Below, one piece after another: positions 52,412 through 62,656 of a stretch of 64,000 bases of DNA. A program made the translations under genes and the position numbers. Positions within the stretch are counted from its first letter, which is position 1, and every line of letters starts with the position of its first letter. A model generated the notes under the pieces. It saw only the letters and a program-made list of their open reading frames with translations, searched no databases and was not told the DNA's origin. Location: assembly GCA_015067435.1 (NCBI GenBank), contig SVMM01000014.1, forward strand, positions 1-64,000, given 5' to 3'. Source of the DNA: Oscillospiraceae bacterium. GTDB taxonomy: Bacteria; Bacillota; Clostridia; Oscillospirales; Oscillospiraceae.

Positions 52412-53725
52412 ATGAAGAAGATCCTGATCGTCGAACCCGAGCTGGAAATGCAGGAGGTTCTGTACAGTGTTTTGAGCAAGACGTACGACGCCGTCTGCGC
52501 GTCCTCCGGACGGGAGGCGCTGGAGCGCTACACGCGCGAGCGCCCCGACATGATCCTCTGCGAGCTGAATATGCCGGAGATCAGCGGTCTGGAGCTCCAG
52601 CGCCGCCTGACCGAGCAGTACCGCGAGCTGGTCCCCTTCATGTTCATGGCGGACGACGAACAGGAGGACAACGAGAGCGTCGGCCTCCAGTCCGGCGCGC
52701 TGGACTACATCGGCAAACCCTTCAAGGTCGAGGTGCTGATGCGCCGCGTGGACAACACCATGCTCCACATCGACAACCTCCGCCAGATCCAGGGGCTCAA
52801 GGCGGTCGCCGAGACCGACCCGATGACGGGGCTGCTCAACAAGACCTTCGCCCAGAAGACGCTCGTCGACCTCTGCCCCAAGGCAAAGGGCGTGCTGATG
52901 ATGCTCGATCTGGACAGCTTCAAGCTGGTCAACGACCTCTACGGTCACGACATGGGCGACCGCGTGCTCATCCGCTTCGCCGAGATCCTGCGCGGCGTCA
53001 TCCGCTCCTCCGACGTGTGCGGGCGCATGGGCGGCGACGAGTTCATTGCCTTCTGCCGTGACGTGAACAGCGAGCAGCTGGTGCAGCAGAAGGTCGCCGC
53101 CATCAACGCGGTGTTCCTCGCCTCCGCCAAGCAGCTCATGGGCGAGGACATGAACCTGCCCCTCGGCGTCTCCGTCGGCGCGATCTTTGTGCCCGACGAG
53201 GGGACGAAGTTCGACGAGCTGTACAAGAAGGCGGACAAGGCGCTCTACACCGCCAAACAGAGCGGCAACCACGAGTGCGGCTTCTCCCGCGAGCACAAGA
53301 GGGAGGACACGGCGACGGTATCGGAGCCGCAGCCGGACGCGCTCGGCAACGCGCGGCGCATCCTCGGCGAGCGCAACCGCCCGAGCGGCGCCTACGAGGT
53401 CGGCTTTGAGAGCTTCCGCACCGTGTACCGCTTCATCAACCGGATGCTGGAAAACTACCACAACGACGCGGAGATCTGCGTCTTCAACTTCCCCGCCGGC
53501 ACCTCCGCCGAGATCACGGATTCCTTCGGCGTGATGCTGCGCAAGACGCTGCGCCGCAGCGACGTCTACACAAAGAGCGGCGACAACCAGTTTATGGTCC
53601 TCCTGCCCCAGCCCCTGCCCGAGCACGGCGACGTCGCCATCAACCGCGTGCTCGACCACTGGCGCGCGGACGGCGCGCAGACGTCGCCCACCTTTGAGCA
53701 CCAGCCGATCCTCGTCACCGAATGA
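52412..53725 (+). CDS. Response-regulator-like diguanylate cyclase with second degenerate GGDEF domain
   Basis: 437 residues from ATG 52412, after GAGGTG; upstream in-frame ATGs lack a site. Receiver domain ~1-120: the acidic pocket is altered (IVEPE for the usual DD) and the phosphate-accepting Asp is Glu51 (ILCELNMPE), while the KPF lysine remains. GGDEF domain ~130-290: GGDEF intact near 208-212, and a product-inhibition site RSSD five residues before it. A C-terminal part (~325-437) looks like a second GGDEF fold with SGDNQF at ~389-394. Probably makes c-di-GMP without normal phosphorylation control (inference). Divergent from the PilZ gene. Confidence 0.88.
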   Translation: MKKILIVEPELEMQEVLYSVLSKTYDAVCASSGREALERYTRERPDMILCELNMPEISGLELQRRLTEQYRELVPFMFMADDEQEDNESVGLQSGALDYIGKPFKVEVLMRRVDNTMLHIDNLRQIQGLKAVAETDPMTGLLNKTFAQKTLVDLCPKAKGVLMMLDLDSFKLVNDLYGHDMGDRVLIRFAEILRGVIRSSDVCGRMGGDEFIAFCRDVNSEQLVQQKVAAINAVFLASAKQLMGEDMNLPLGVSVGAIFVPDEGTKFDELYKKADKALYTAKQSGNHECGFSREHKREDTATVSEPQPDALGNARRILGERNRPSGAYEVGFESFRTVYRFINRMLENYHNDAEICVFNFPAGTSAEITDSFGVMLRKTLRRSDVYTKSGDNQFMVLLPQPLPEHGDVAINRVLDHWRADGAQTSPTFEHQPILVTE

Positions 53726-53772
53726 GCGCGGCATCGCGGCGAAACAGCGTTGTATTGTTGTATTCATACAAA

Positions 53773-53799
53773 AAAGCTCTCCGCATCGCGGAGAGCTTT
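53773..53799. terminator. Bidirectional terminator
   Basis: A 12-bp perfect stem (53773-53784 with 53788-53799) with a 3-nt loop, between convergent genes. A-tract upstream and T-rich downstream, so it works on both strands. Confidence 0.8.
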
Positions 53800-53813
53800 C
53801 CTGTTTGTTGTCT

Positions 53814-55250
53814 TCACTTCATCTCGCGCAGCGTCTCGCACAGCAGCTTCCATGTGCGCTGCGTGGAGGCGATGTGCAGCTTCTCGCCGGGCGTGTGGAC
53901 GCCCTCCATGTCGGGCCCGATGGACACGCAGTCCAGCCCCGCGAGCTTGCCCGCGAAGAGTCCGCACTCCAGCCCCGCGTGGATCGCCTCGATCTTCGGC
54001 GCATGACCGTACTGCCCGGTAAAGACGCGCGTCATCAGCTCGCGCAGCGGCGAGTCGGCGCGGTACGCCCAGCCGGGATAGTCGCCCGTGACGCCCATGT
54101 CGCCGCCGAGCCGCTCGCTCAGGCAGCGCAGCGCTTCGAGCAGCATATCCTTCTGCGTGTCGATGCTGCTGCGCACGGAGAACGACGCGAGGAGCGCGTC
54201 CGCCTCGGTGTCGAGAATGCCGAGGTTGAGCGAAGTCTGCGGCAGGCCCGCGATCTCCGGGCTCATGGCGTGGATGCCGTTCGGGCAGCACGCGAGGAAC
54301 GCGACCGCGTCCGCCGTGCTCTGCGTGCTCATGGGCGCAAGCTCCGCCTCGCAGGGCGAAACGTCGACGCGGATGTCCGGGTCGGCCGCTCGGAACTCCG
54401 CGGCAAAGGCGCGCCCCATCTCCTCCGCGGCGGCGCGCACGGCGGCCTCGTCGCCGACGAGCACCGCCTCCGCCGCGACCGGGATCGCGTTGTCCGCCAT
54501 GCCGCCGCGCACGGCGCACAGCCGGAAGTCCGTCCTGCCCGAGAGCCTGCACAGGACGCGGCCGAGCAGCTTGCTCGCGTTGGCGCGCCCCTTGTCGATC
54601 TCCACGCCGGAGTGGCCGCCCTTGAGGCCGCTGACGCGCAGGCGGAGCGCCGTGCCGCCGAACGCCTCACGCGTGACGGGGACGCGGCAGTTCGCCCGCG
54701 CGCCGCCCGCGCAGCTGACGGTGAAGACGCCCTCGGTCTCCGAGTCGATGTTGATGAGCCTCCTGCCCTCCAGCACGGAGGCGTCCAGCGCGGCGGCGCC
54801 GATGAGGCCGATCTCCTCGTCCGAGGTAAACACCGCCTCGATCGGCGGGTGCTCCAGCGCATCGTCGTCCAGCACGGCGAGCAGCATTGCCGCGGCGATG
54901 CCGTCGTCGCCGCCGAGCGTCGTCCCCTCGGCGCGCAGCACGTCGCCCTCCACGACGAGGTCAAGCCCCTCGCGCGCCATGTCCTTCGCGCAATCGGCGG
55001 TCTTCTCGCACACCATGTCGATGTGGCCCTGCAAAATGACCGGCGCCGATGCCTCATAGCCGGGCGAGGCGGGCTTTTTTACGACGACGTTGTTCGATGC
55101 GTCCTGCACGTACCAAAGACCGCGGTCGCGCGCGAACGCGGCGATCCAGTCGCTCGCCGCCTTCGTGTTCCCGCTGCCGTGCGGGATGGCACTGAGCTGT
55201 TCAAAGAACGAAAAGACGGATTTCGGTTCGAGTTTTTCCAAGACTGGCAT
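53814..55250 (-). CDS. pepD: Aminoacyl-histidine dipeptidase / PepD-like M20 peptidase
   Basis: 478 residues from ATG 55250, which follows GGAGGAG; the open frame extends 42 codons upstream without a ribosome site. The M20 PepD pattern is visible: LQGHIDMVCEK (zinc His and the catalytic Asp), GGDDGIAAAM (bridging Asp), FTSDEEIGLIGA (catalytic Glu-Glu), and IDKGRANASKLLGR in the lid. Cleaves dipeptides such as aminoacyl-histidine in the cytoplasm. This fits the peptide-importing lifestyle implied by the two Opp operons. Confidence 0.93.
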   Translation of the reverse strand: MPVLEKLEPKSVFSFFEQLSAIPHGSGNTKAASDWIAAFARDRGLWYVQDASNNVVVKKPASPGYEASAPVILQGHIDMVCEKTADCAKDMAREGLDLVVEGDVLRAEGTTLGGDDGIAAAMLLAVLDDDALEHPPIEAVFTSDEEIGLIGAAALDASVLEGRRLINIDSETEGVFTVSCAGGARANCRVPVTREAFGGTALRLRVSGLKGGHSGVEIDKGRANASKLLGRVLCRLSGRTDFRLCAVRGGMADNAIPVAAEAVLVGDEAAVRAAAEEMGRAFAAEFRAADPDIRVDVSPCEAELAPMSTQSTADAVAFLACCPNGIHAMSPEIAGLPQTSLNLGILDTEADALLASFSVRSSIDTQKDMLLEALRCLSERLGGDMGVTGDYPGWAYRADSPLRELMTRVFTGQYGHAPKIEAIHAGLECGLFAGKLAGLDCVSIGPDMEGVHTPGEKLHIASTQRTWKLLCETLREMK

Positions 55251-55376
55251 AGCTCTCCTCCATAGTGATGACGGATCATATCCGATATTGATTGCCGGAT
55301 TCAGATTAGCACGCTTTTTCACAAAAAACAATCCCGAACAGTCTGATTTCTTCGGGATTTCTGGCAAATAAATCAA

Positions 55377-55405
55377 TTGAATTTTCCCCTGCCCTGTGCT
55401 ATAAT
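55377..55405 (+). promoter_or_regulatory. Promoter of the second Opp operon
   Basis: TTGAAT (55377-55382) and TATAAT (55400-55405), spacing 17. The -10 is also of the extended TGN type. It is about 80 bases before the oppB start. Confidence 0.75.
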
Positions 55406-55485
55406 CTCACAGGACTTTGTTATGCCAGTCCGCTAAATCAAAGAGGGCGCGACAGCGCCAAAACCAAGGGAAAGGAGAGGAGAAT

Positions 55486-56397
55486 GTGGGAAAATACGTC
55501 GTCAAGCGCATTCTTCTTGCCGTTTTGACGGTCTTTATCATCTGTGCGATCACCTTCTTCCTCATGCACGCGGTCCCCGGCGGGCCGTTCAACAAGGAAA
55601 AGGCGCTCAGCGAAGCGACGATCGCCGCGCTCAACGCGCGCTACAACCTCGATAAGCCTGTGGGCGAGCAGTTCCTGCTCTACCTCAAGAATCTGCTAAA
55701 CGGGGACTTCGGCGTGTCGCTGAAAAACGGGCGCGAGATCAAGGCCATCATCGGTGAATCCTTCCCGATCTCGGCGCGGCTGGGCCTCTCGGCGATGATC
55801 GTGGCGCTTTGCCTCGGCACCGTGCTCGGCAGCACCGCCGCGCTGATGCGCAACAAGCTGCCCGACCGGCTGATTGTCTTCTTCTCGACGCTGTTCACCG
55901 CGGTGCCGAGCTTCATCCTCGCCACGCTCCTGCTGCTGGTGTTCTGCATCCAGCTCCAGTGGGTGCCGGTGTGGAGCGTGGAGAACAGCAGCTACACGCT
56001 GCCCGTGATCGCGCTGTCCGCCTATCCGATGGCGTATATCACGCGTCTGTCCAAGACCAGCATGCTTGACGCGCTGAGCCAGGACTATATCCGCACGGCG
56101 CGCGCCAAGGGCGTGAGCAAGCTCAAGATGATCTTCAAGCACGCGCTGCGCAACTCGCTGATCCCCGTCATCACCTACGCCGGACCCCAGATCGCCTACA
56201 TCATCACCGGCTCGATGGTCATTGAGACCATCTTCACGGTCGGCGGCCTCGGCAGCAAATTCGTCAGCGCCATCAACAACCGCGACTACACCATGATTAT
56301 GGCGACCACGATCTTCCTCGCAACGCTCATGGTCATTGCGAACCTGATCTGCGATCTGCTCTACAAGGTGGTCGATCCGCGGATCAAGTACGATTAA
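55486..56397 (+). CDS. Oligopeptide ABC transporter permease (OppB-like), second operon
   Basis: 303 residues from GTG 55486, preceded by AAGGAGAGGAG; the frame extends upstream to 55417 without a site. The opening VGKYVVKRILLAVLTVFII helix, MHAVPGGPF loop, EAA segment TARAKGVSKLKMIFKHALRN and terminal DLLYKVVDPRIKYD are standard. First gene of the oppBCDFA order, 17 bases before oppC. Confidence 0.94.
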   Translation: MGKYVVKRILLAVLTVFIICAITFFLMHAVPGGPFNKEKALSEATIAALNARYNLDKPVGEQFLLYLKNLLNGDFGVSLKNGREIKAIIGESFPISARLGLSAMIVALCLGTVLGSTAALMRNKLPDRLIVFFSTLFTAVPSFILATLLLLVFCIQLQWVPVWSVENSSYTLPVIALSAYPMAYITRLSKTSMLDALSQDYIRTARAKGVSKLKMIFKHALRNSLIPVITYAGPQIAYIITGSMVIETIFTVGGLGSKFVSAINNRDYTMIMATTIFLATLMVIANLICDLLYKVVDPRIKYD

Positions 56398-56413
56398 GGG
56401 GAGGGTCAGCGTC

Positions 56414-57496
56414 TTGGAAAACAACAATCTGCCGAAAAAGAACCCTCTGAGCATGCAGCTCGACCTGAGCAAGTTCTCCGCGGAGTCCTTCATCCCCGCG
56501 ACCGAGGAGGAAAAGCGCCAGCAGGACGTCATGAGCGAGAGCACCACCTTCTTCAAGGACGGTATGCGCAAGCTCTTCAAAAACCCGCTGGCGGTGCTGA
56601 GCCTCGTGCTGCTGTCGCTCATTCTCATCACCATCATCGTCGCGCCGATGATCGTGCCCTACCGCTATGAGGAGATCCTCTCCGTCGACGGGCGGCGCGA
56701 CAAGGGCGCGAAGAACCTCGCGCCGTTCACCTACAGCCAGATGGAGCAGAAGTACATCGAAAAGGGCGGCGAGCGCTTCCCCCACATCTTCGGCACCGAC
56801 GAGCAGTGCCGCGACTACTTCATCCGCGTTGTCTACGGCACGCGCATCTCGCTGTTCATCGGCTTCTTCGCCGCCATCATCGTGCTGATCATCGGTATGC
56901 TCTACGGCAGCATATCGGGCTATCTGGGCGGGCGCGTCGACCTCATCATGATGCGCATCGTCGACATCATCTATTCGCTGCCCGACATGCTGATGATCAT
57001 TCTGCTCAAGGTCGTGCTCGACGAGCGGCTCCAGTTCCCCTCGGGCAGCTTCCTCGCCCGCCTCGGCACCAGCATGGTGAGCCTGTTCATCGTGTTCGGC
57101 GGCCTCTACTGGGTGGGCATGGCGCGATTGATCCGCGGTCAGATCCTCTCGATCAAGGAAAATGAGTACATCCTCGCTGCACGCTCCATCGGCGCGAAGC
57201 CCGGGCGCATCATCCGCCAGCACATCCTGCCGAACTGCCTGTCGGTCATCATCATCTCCACCGCGCTGCAAATCCCGTCCGCCATCTTTACCGAGAGCTT
57301 TCTGAGCTTCGTCGGCATCGGCGTGCAGGCGCCCATGCCGTCCCTCGGCTCGCTGGCGAACGCCGCCCGCGCGGGCTTGCAGAGCTATCCGTACAAGCTG
57401 GTCTTCCCGGCGATCGTGATCTGCCTGATCGTGCTGAGCCTCAACCTGCTCGGCGACGGCCTGCGCGACGCCTTTGACCCGAAGCTGAAGAGGTGA
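56414..57496 (+). CDS. Oligopeptide ABC transporter permease (OppC-like), second operon
   Basis: 360 residues from a TTG start with GGGAGGG upstream. A charged N-terminus is followed by helix 1 (~60-80). A short inserted loop (~85-140; YRYEEILSVDGRRDKGAKN) replaces the 200-residue insert of the first operon. The core contains the EAA loop (AARSIGAKPGRIIRQHILPN) and ends GDGLRDAFDPKLKR. Confidence 0.94.
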   Translation: MENNNLPKKNPLSMQLDLSKFSAESFIPATEEEKRQQDVMSESTTFFKDGMRKLFKNPLAVLSLVLLSLILITIIVAPMIVPYRYEEILSVDGRRDKGAKNLAPFTYSQMEQKYIEKGGERFPHIFGTDEQCRDYFIRVVYGTRISLFIGFFAAIIVLIIGMLYGSISGYLGGRVDLIMMRIVDIIYSLPDMLMIILLKVVLDERLQFPSGSFLARLGTSMVSLFIVFGGLYWVGMARLIRGQILSIKENEYILAARSIGAKPGRIIRQHILPNCLSVIIISTALQIPSAIFTESFLSFVGIGVQAPMPSLGSLANAARAGLQSYPYKLVFPAIVICLIVLSLNLLGDGLRDAFDPKLKR

Positions 57497-57501
57497 GCGA
57501 T

Positions 57502-58493
<992 letters not shown>

Positions 58494-58497
<4 letters not shown>

Positions 58498-59453
58498 GCG
58501 AAGCTCTGGTTGAAGTCAAAAATCTCAAGCAGTACTTCCCCGTCAAGGTCGGCTTCGGCAAGACCATCCCGCTCAAGGCGGTGGACGACATCTCCTTCGA
58601 GGTCGGCAGGGGCGAGACACTGGGCCTCGTGGGCGAGTCCGGATGCGGCAAGACCACCGCGGGCCGCGCCCTGCTCCGGCTCTACAAGCCCACGGGCGGC
58701 GAAGTCCTCTTCGACGGCGAGCCCGTCACCGACAAGAACATCATGCACATGCGCAAGCAGATGCAGATGGTGTTTCAGGACCCCTACTCCTCCCTCGACC
58801 CGCGCATGACAGTGGAGGACATCATCGGCGAGCCGCTGGACGTGCACCACCTCTGCTCGAACCGCAAGGAGCGGCGCGAGAAGATTTTGGAGCTGATGAA
58901 CTACGTCGGCCTCAACGCCGAGCACGCGCGCCGCTATGCGCACGAGTTCTCCGGCGGGCAGCGCCAGCGCATCGGCATCGCCCGCGCGCTCGCGGTTGAC
59001 CCGAAGTTCATCGTCTGCGACGAGCCGGTGTCCGCGCTGGACGTGTCCATTCAGGCGCAGGTCATCAACATGTTCGAGGAGCTGCAGGATAAGCTCGGCG
59101 TCGCGTACCTGTTCATTGCCCACGACCTGCTGGTCGTGCATCACATCTCGCGGCGCATCGCGGTGATGTACCTCGGCAAGATCGTCGAGCTGGCGGACGC
59201 GGACGAGCTCAACAGCCACCCCATCCACCCCTACACCGAATCGCTGCTCTCCGCCGTGCCCATCCCCGACCCGGAGGTCACGCGCGCGCGCAAGCGCATT
59301 ATTCTGGAGGGCGACGTCCCCAGCCCGCTCAAGCGTCCGAGCGGCTGTCCGTTCCGCACCCGCTGCCGCTACGCCACCGAGCAGTGCGCGCAGGAGTGTC
59401 CTGAGCTGACCGACCGCGGCGGCGACCACCGTGTCGCCTGCTGGGTCAGATAA
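58494..59453 (+). CDS. Oligopeptide ABC transporter ATP-binding protein (OppF-like), second operon
   Basis: 319 residues. Walker A GESGCGKTT, signature FSGGQRQRI, Walker B FIVCDEPVSALD and H-loop FIAHD are intact. The C-terminal cysteine motif reads CPFRTRCRYATEQC...C. ATGA overlap with oppD. The binding protein follows 49 bases later. Confidence 0.94.
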
Positions 59454-59502
59454 AGGTAGTGTCCCGCAAGGGTTGCTATAAATCTTAATTGGAGGTATCA
59501 AA

Positions 59503-61290
59503 ATGAAGAAGTATCTTGCCATGTTTCTTGCCTTGGTAATGGTCTTCGCGCTCGCCGCCTGCGGCGGAGGCGGAGGCACCACCACCCCGGCGACGCCCGC
59601 CACCCCGGCGACGCCCGCCACCCCCGCGACCCCGGCGACGCCCGCCACGCCCGAGGCGGACGACACGCCCGACGCCGGCGAGCTTGTCAGCGCCGCGTTC
59701 ATCGACCCGCTGACCCAGTGGAGCCAGTACGACGCCCTGATCGCGCAGATCAAGTCGGAGACCGACTTCGCCAAGCGCACCGACCTGATGCATCAGGCGG
59801 AGGACATCCTCATGGCGACCAACTGCGTCATCCCCATCTACTACTACAACGACATCTACCTGATGAAGGACTATGTCAGCGGCATCTATTCCAACCCCTA
59901 TGCCACCAAGTTCTTCATGTACGGCAAGATGTCCAACGGCTCCGACACGCTGCGTCTCCAGCTCTCCAGCGAGCCCGATTATCTCGATCCGGCGCTGAAC
60001 AGCTCGGTTGACGGCGCGTGCCTCGCGGCGAACTCCTTCTCCGGTCTGTACACCTATGACGAGGCCGGCAACACCGTACCCGCCTGCGCGGACAGCTACA
60101 CCGTCAGCGCCGACGGCCTGACCTACACGGTCACGCTCAAGGACGGTCTGAAGTGGTCCGACGGCAGCGACTTGACCGCCGAGGACTTCGTCTACTCCTG
60201 GAAGCGCGCCGCCAGCGACGACACCGCCGCCGACTACGCGTACATGTTCGACAACTTCAAGGGCTTCCCCAACGACCTCGCCGTCTCCGCGCCCGACGCC
60301 AAGACCTTCGTCTTCGAGCTCAACGCGCCCTGCGCCTACATGGAAGACCTGATGGCGTTCCCGACCTTCTATCCCGTCAAGCAGTCCGCGGTCGAAGCGT
60401 ACGCCGACTGGCAGACCAGCCCCGGCGGCTGGTGCCAGGACGCCGGCTTCGTCTCCAACGGCGCTTACATCTGCACCGGCTGGAACCACGACGTCTCCAT
60501 GACCTACGAGAAGAACCCGTACTGGTATGACGCCGACAAGGTCACGATCAACAAGCTCGAATACATGCTCTCCGCCGACGATACCGCGATCTTCGCCGCC
60601 TACAACGCCGGCAACCTCGACTTCGCCGACTCCGTTCCCACCGACGAGGTGGCTTCCCTGCTCAGCAACCCCGAGTTCTACATCGTTGACGAGCTGGGCA
60701 CCTACTATGTCGCGTTCAACGCCAAGAGCAGCATCTTCAACGGCAAGACCCCGGAGCAGGCCGCCTGCATGCGCACCGCGTTCACGATCCTGATCGACCG
60801 TGACTACATCTGCCAGAACATCGGCCAGACCGGCCAGGTCGCCGCGAACTCCTTCATTCCGCTCGGCATGGCGGATGGCAACGGCGGCGTGTTCAAGAAG
60901 GACGCCGAGGACGGTTACTTCGATGCCTTCGCCGTCAACGACGATTACGACGCCACCGTCGAGCAGGCGATCACCCTGCTCAAGGCCGCCGGCTTCAAGT
61001 TCGGTGACGACGGCAAGCTCTCCCCCGAGACTCCGATCCAGCTGGAGTACCTGACCAACACCACCTCCGGCCACATCGCCATTGCCGAGTCCATCCAGCA
61101 GGATCTGGCCGCCGTCGGCATCGAGCTGACCATCCAGCAGCAGGACTGGAACGTGTTCCTGGAGGAGCGCAAGGCCGGCAACTTCGACTTCGCCCGCGAG
61201 GGTTGGATCGCCGACTTCAACGACCCCATCAACATGCTTGAGATGTGGACCACCGTGTCCGGCAACAACGACTGCCAGTTCGGCCGTTAA
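59503..61290 (+). CDS. Oligopeptide-binding lipoprotein, apparently circularly permuted OppA
   Basis: 595 residues. A lipoprotein signal ends at LAAC (Cys20), followed by GGGGG and seven ATP tripeptides (30-50). Residues ~72-143 (QWSQYDALIAQIK, MHQAEDILMAT, VIPIYYYNDIYLMKDYVSGIY, KFFMYG) are what normally closes an SBP_bac_5 protein. At ~148 the usual N-terminus begins (DTLRLQLSSEPDYLDPALN), continues in order (DGLKWSDGSDLTAEDFVYSWKRA, FAREGWIADFNDPINMLEMW), and the protein stops at NNDCQFGR, just where the moved segment should follow. The OppA at 32335 has the standard order. Substrate presumably oligopeptides. An intrinsic terminator follows. Confidence 0.9.
   Translation: MKKYLAMFLALVMVFALAACGGGGGTTTPATPATPATPATPATPATPATPEADDTPDAGELVSAAFIDPLTQWSQYDALIAQIKSETDFAKRTDLMHQAEDILMATNCVIPIYYYNDIYLMKDYVSGIYSNPYATKFFMYGKMSNGSDTLRLQLSSEPDYLDPALNSSVDGACLAANSFSGLYTYDEAGNTVPACADSYTVSADGLTYTVTLKDGLKWSDGSDLTAEDFVYSWKRAASDDTAADYAYMFDNFKGFPNDLAVSAPDAKTFVFELNAPCAYMEDLMAFPTFYPVKQSAVEAYADWQTSPGGWCQDAGFVSNGAYICTGWNHDVSMTYEKNPYWYDADKVTINKLEYMLSADDTAIFAAYNAGNLDFADSVPTDEVASLLSNPEFYIVDELGTYYVAFNAKSSIFNGKTPEQAACMRTAFTILIDRDYICQNIGQTGQVAANSFIPLGMADGNGGVFKKDAEDGYFDAFAVNDDYDATVEQAITLLKAAGFKFGDDGKLSPETPIQLEYLTNTTSGHIAIAESIQQDLAAVGIELTIQQQDWNVFLEERKAGNFDFAREGWIADFNDPINMLEMWTTVSGNNDCQFGR
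59590..59652 (+). repeat. Seven Ala-Thr-Pro tripeptide repeats in the lipoprotein spacer
   Basis: Nine-base units coding ATP, residues 30-50 of the binding protein. They form a flexible spacer between the lipid-anchored cysteine and the domain. Similar TPA-type spacers occur in the 32335 protein. Confidence 0.8.
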
Positions 61291-61318
61291 GCCATCCCAA
61301 ACCGCATAGAACCGTATG

Positions 61319-61349
61319 AAACAGGCTCGCCCGATGGGCGAGCCTGTTT
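61319..61349. terminator. Strong intrinsic terminator of the second Opp operon
   Basis: A perfect 14-bp stem (61319-61332 with 61336-61349) with a GAT loop and a T-run. It is 28 bases after the stop and also lies just downstream of the convergent beta-helix gene. Confidence 0.85.
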
Positions 61350-61371
61350 TTCGGCATTTTGTATTCTTGTA

Positions 61372-62637
61372 TTAGTACATCCACAGCGTCTTGTCGCCAA
61401 TCTCGATGTTCAGCCAGTCCGTGTCCGCGTCGGCGTCGCGGAGCAGGCCGAACATGCCCTCTCCGTCGTCGCCCTCCAGTCTGCCGAACGTCCCGTCGCC
61501 CATCGTCCAGTTGAAATGCAGCGTATCATCGCTGCCGTTCCAGTTCGTCAGCTCCGCCGTGCCGTCCGCGTGCAGGTACAGCGTGGGATAGCCGTCTTCC
61601 TTGAGGCCGTGCCACACCGAATCGGAAAGGTAGTGTCGATCCAGCTCATGCCCGTCCAGATTCCCGTAGGACGGCGCCTCCATCCACTCCATGTAGCTGT
61701 AGTCCGGGTACTCCGTCGGCTCGCTGAGCAGGCAGTCGTCGTCGACGACGGCGTCGTCGCTGAACGCCCACACATTGGACTCCTGTTCGCCGAAGACGCA
61801 GTGCGAGAAGCGCAGCTTGAGCCAGCGCGATCCATCGAAGCTGCCGCCCCAGTTGGAGCCGGTCAGGATGCAGTCGGTAAAGGTCATGTTCCCCGTGCAG
61901 CCGTAGATGGCGAAGGGGCCGCTGTCGCAGTCGCGCAGCGTGCTGTCCGTTATGGCAAAGCTGCCGTCGCAGTACCCTGCCTCGACGCCGTACACGCCGC
62001 AGCCGTAGAGATCCATCCCGCTGAGCGTGAAGTCGGCGCAGTTGCGAAATTTCAGCACGTTGCCGCTGCAGTCGCCGCCGTCGGTGTGCCCCATCGTCAG
62101 GTTGGCGAGCGTGACGCCCGTGCAGGAATCAAAGGTAAGCACGGTGCCGTAGCGCGCGTCGATCACCAGCTCGGTCTCCGCCGCGCTGTCGCCGCCGCCG
62201 CGGATGGTCAGGCCGTCCGCGTTGCTGATGACGACCTCCGAGCCGTCGTAGACGGCGTCCAGACTGACGTATGGGTGCTCGTCGCCCCACTTGTCATAAA
62301 TCGCCTGCGCGCGAAGGTCGTCGATGAGCTCGCTCATGTTGTAATACCCCGGCTCGATGACGATCTCCACGCCGGACGCGATGGCGTCGAGCAGCTCCTC
62401 CGTCGAGCTGACGTGGGTCGCGTTGTCCGCGGCCGGCTGGGGCTCCGGCTGCGCCGGTGCCGCGGGCTGCGCGGGTTGGGCGGGCTGCGCGGGCGTCTGC
62501 TGCGGGGGCGTGACCTCGGTCACGGTCGCTGTCGGCGCTGACGGCTGGGGGTCCTCCTGCGCGCAGCCCGCGAGACAGAGCAGCATTGTTGCCGCCAGCA
62601 GCGCCGCCGCCGCGGCGCGAAGGCTTCTTCTTTTCAT
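61372..62637 (-). CDS. Right-handed beta-helix lipoprotein
   Basis: 421 residues. A lipoprotein signal ends at LAGC (Cys25), with a Pro/Gln/Ala spacer (repeats of QPA) to ~75. A parallel beta-helix begins near STEELLDAIASGVEIVIEPGYY and runs to ~270 with PbH1-type turns (GVTLANLTMGHTDGG, DFTLSGMDLYGCGVYGV, NMTFTDCILTGS). The last ~120 residues are a beta-rich domain with many acidic residues. Surface-bound; may bind or cut glycans, but no catalytic residues can be named. It starts 19 bases after the preceding gene's stop, so the two probably form an operon. Confidence 0.82.
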   Translation of the reverse strand: MKRRSLRAAAAALLAATMLLCLAGCAQEDPQPSAPTATVTEVTPPQQTPAQPAQPAQPAAPAQPEPQPAADNATHVSSTEELLDAIASGVEIVIEPGYYNMSELIDDLRAQAIYDKWGDEHPYVSLDAVYDGSEVVISNADGLTIRGGGDSAAETELVIDARYGTVLTFDSCTGVTLANLTMGHTDGGDCSGNVLKFRNCADFTLSGMDLYGCGVYGVEAGYCDGSFAITDSTLRDCDSGPFAIYGCTGNMTFTDCILTGSNWGGSFDGSRWLKLRFSHCVFGEQESNVWAFSDDAVVDDDCLLSEPTEYPDYSYMEWMEAPSYGNLDGHELDRHYLSDSVWHGLKEDGYPTLYLHADGTAELTNWNGSDDTLHFNWTMGDGTFGRLEGDDGEGMFGLLRDADADTDWLNIEIGDKTLWMY

Positions 62638-62656
62638 CTCACGCCTCCCTGCCGCG

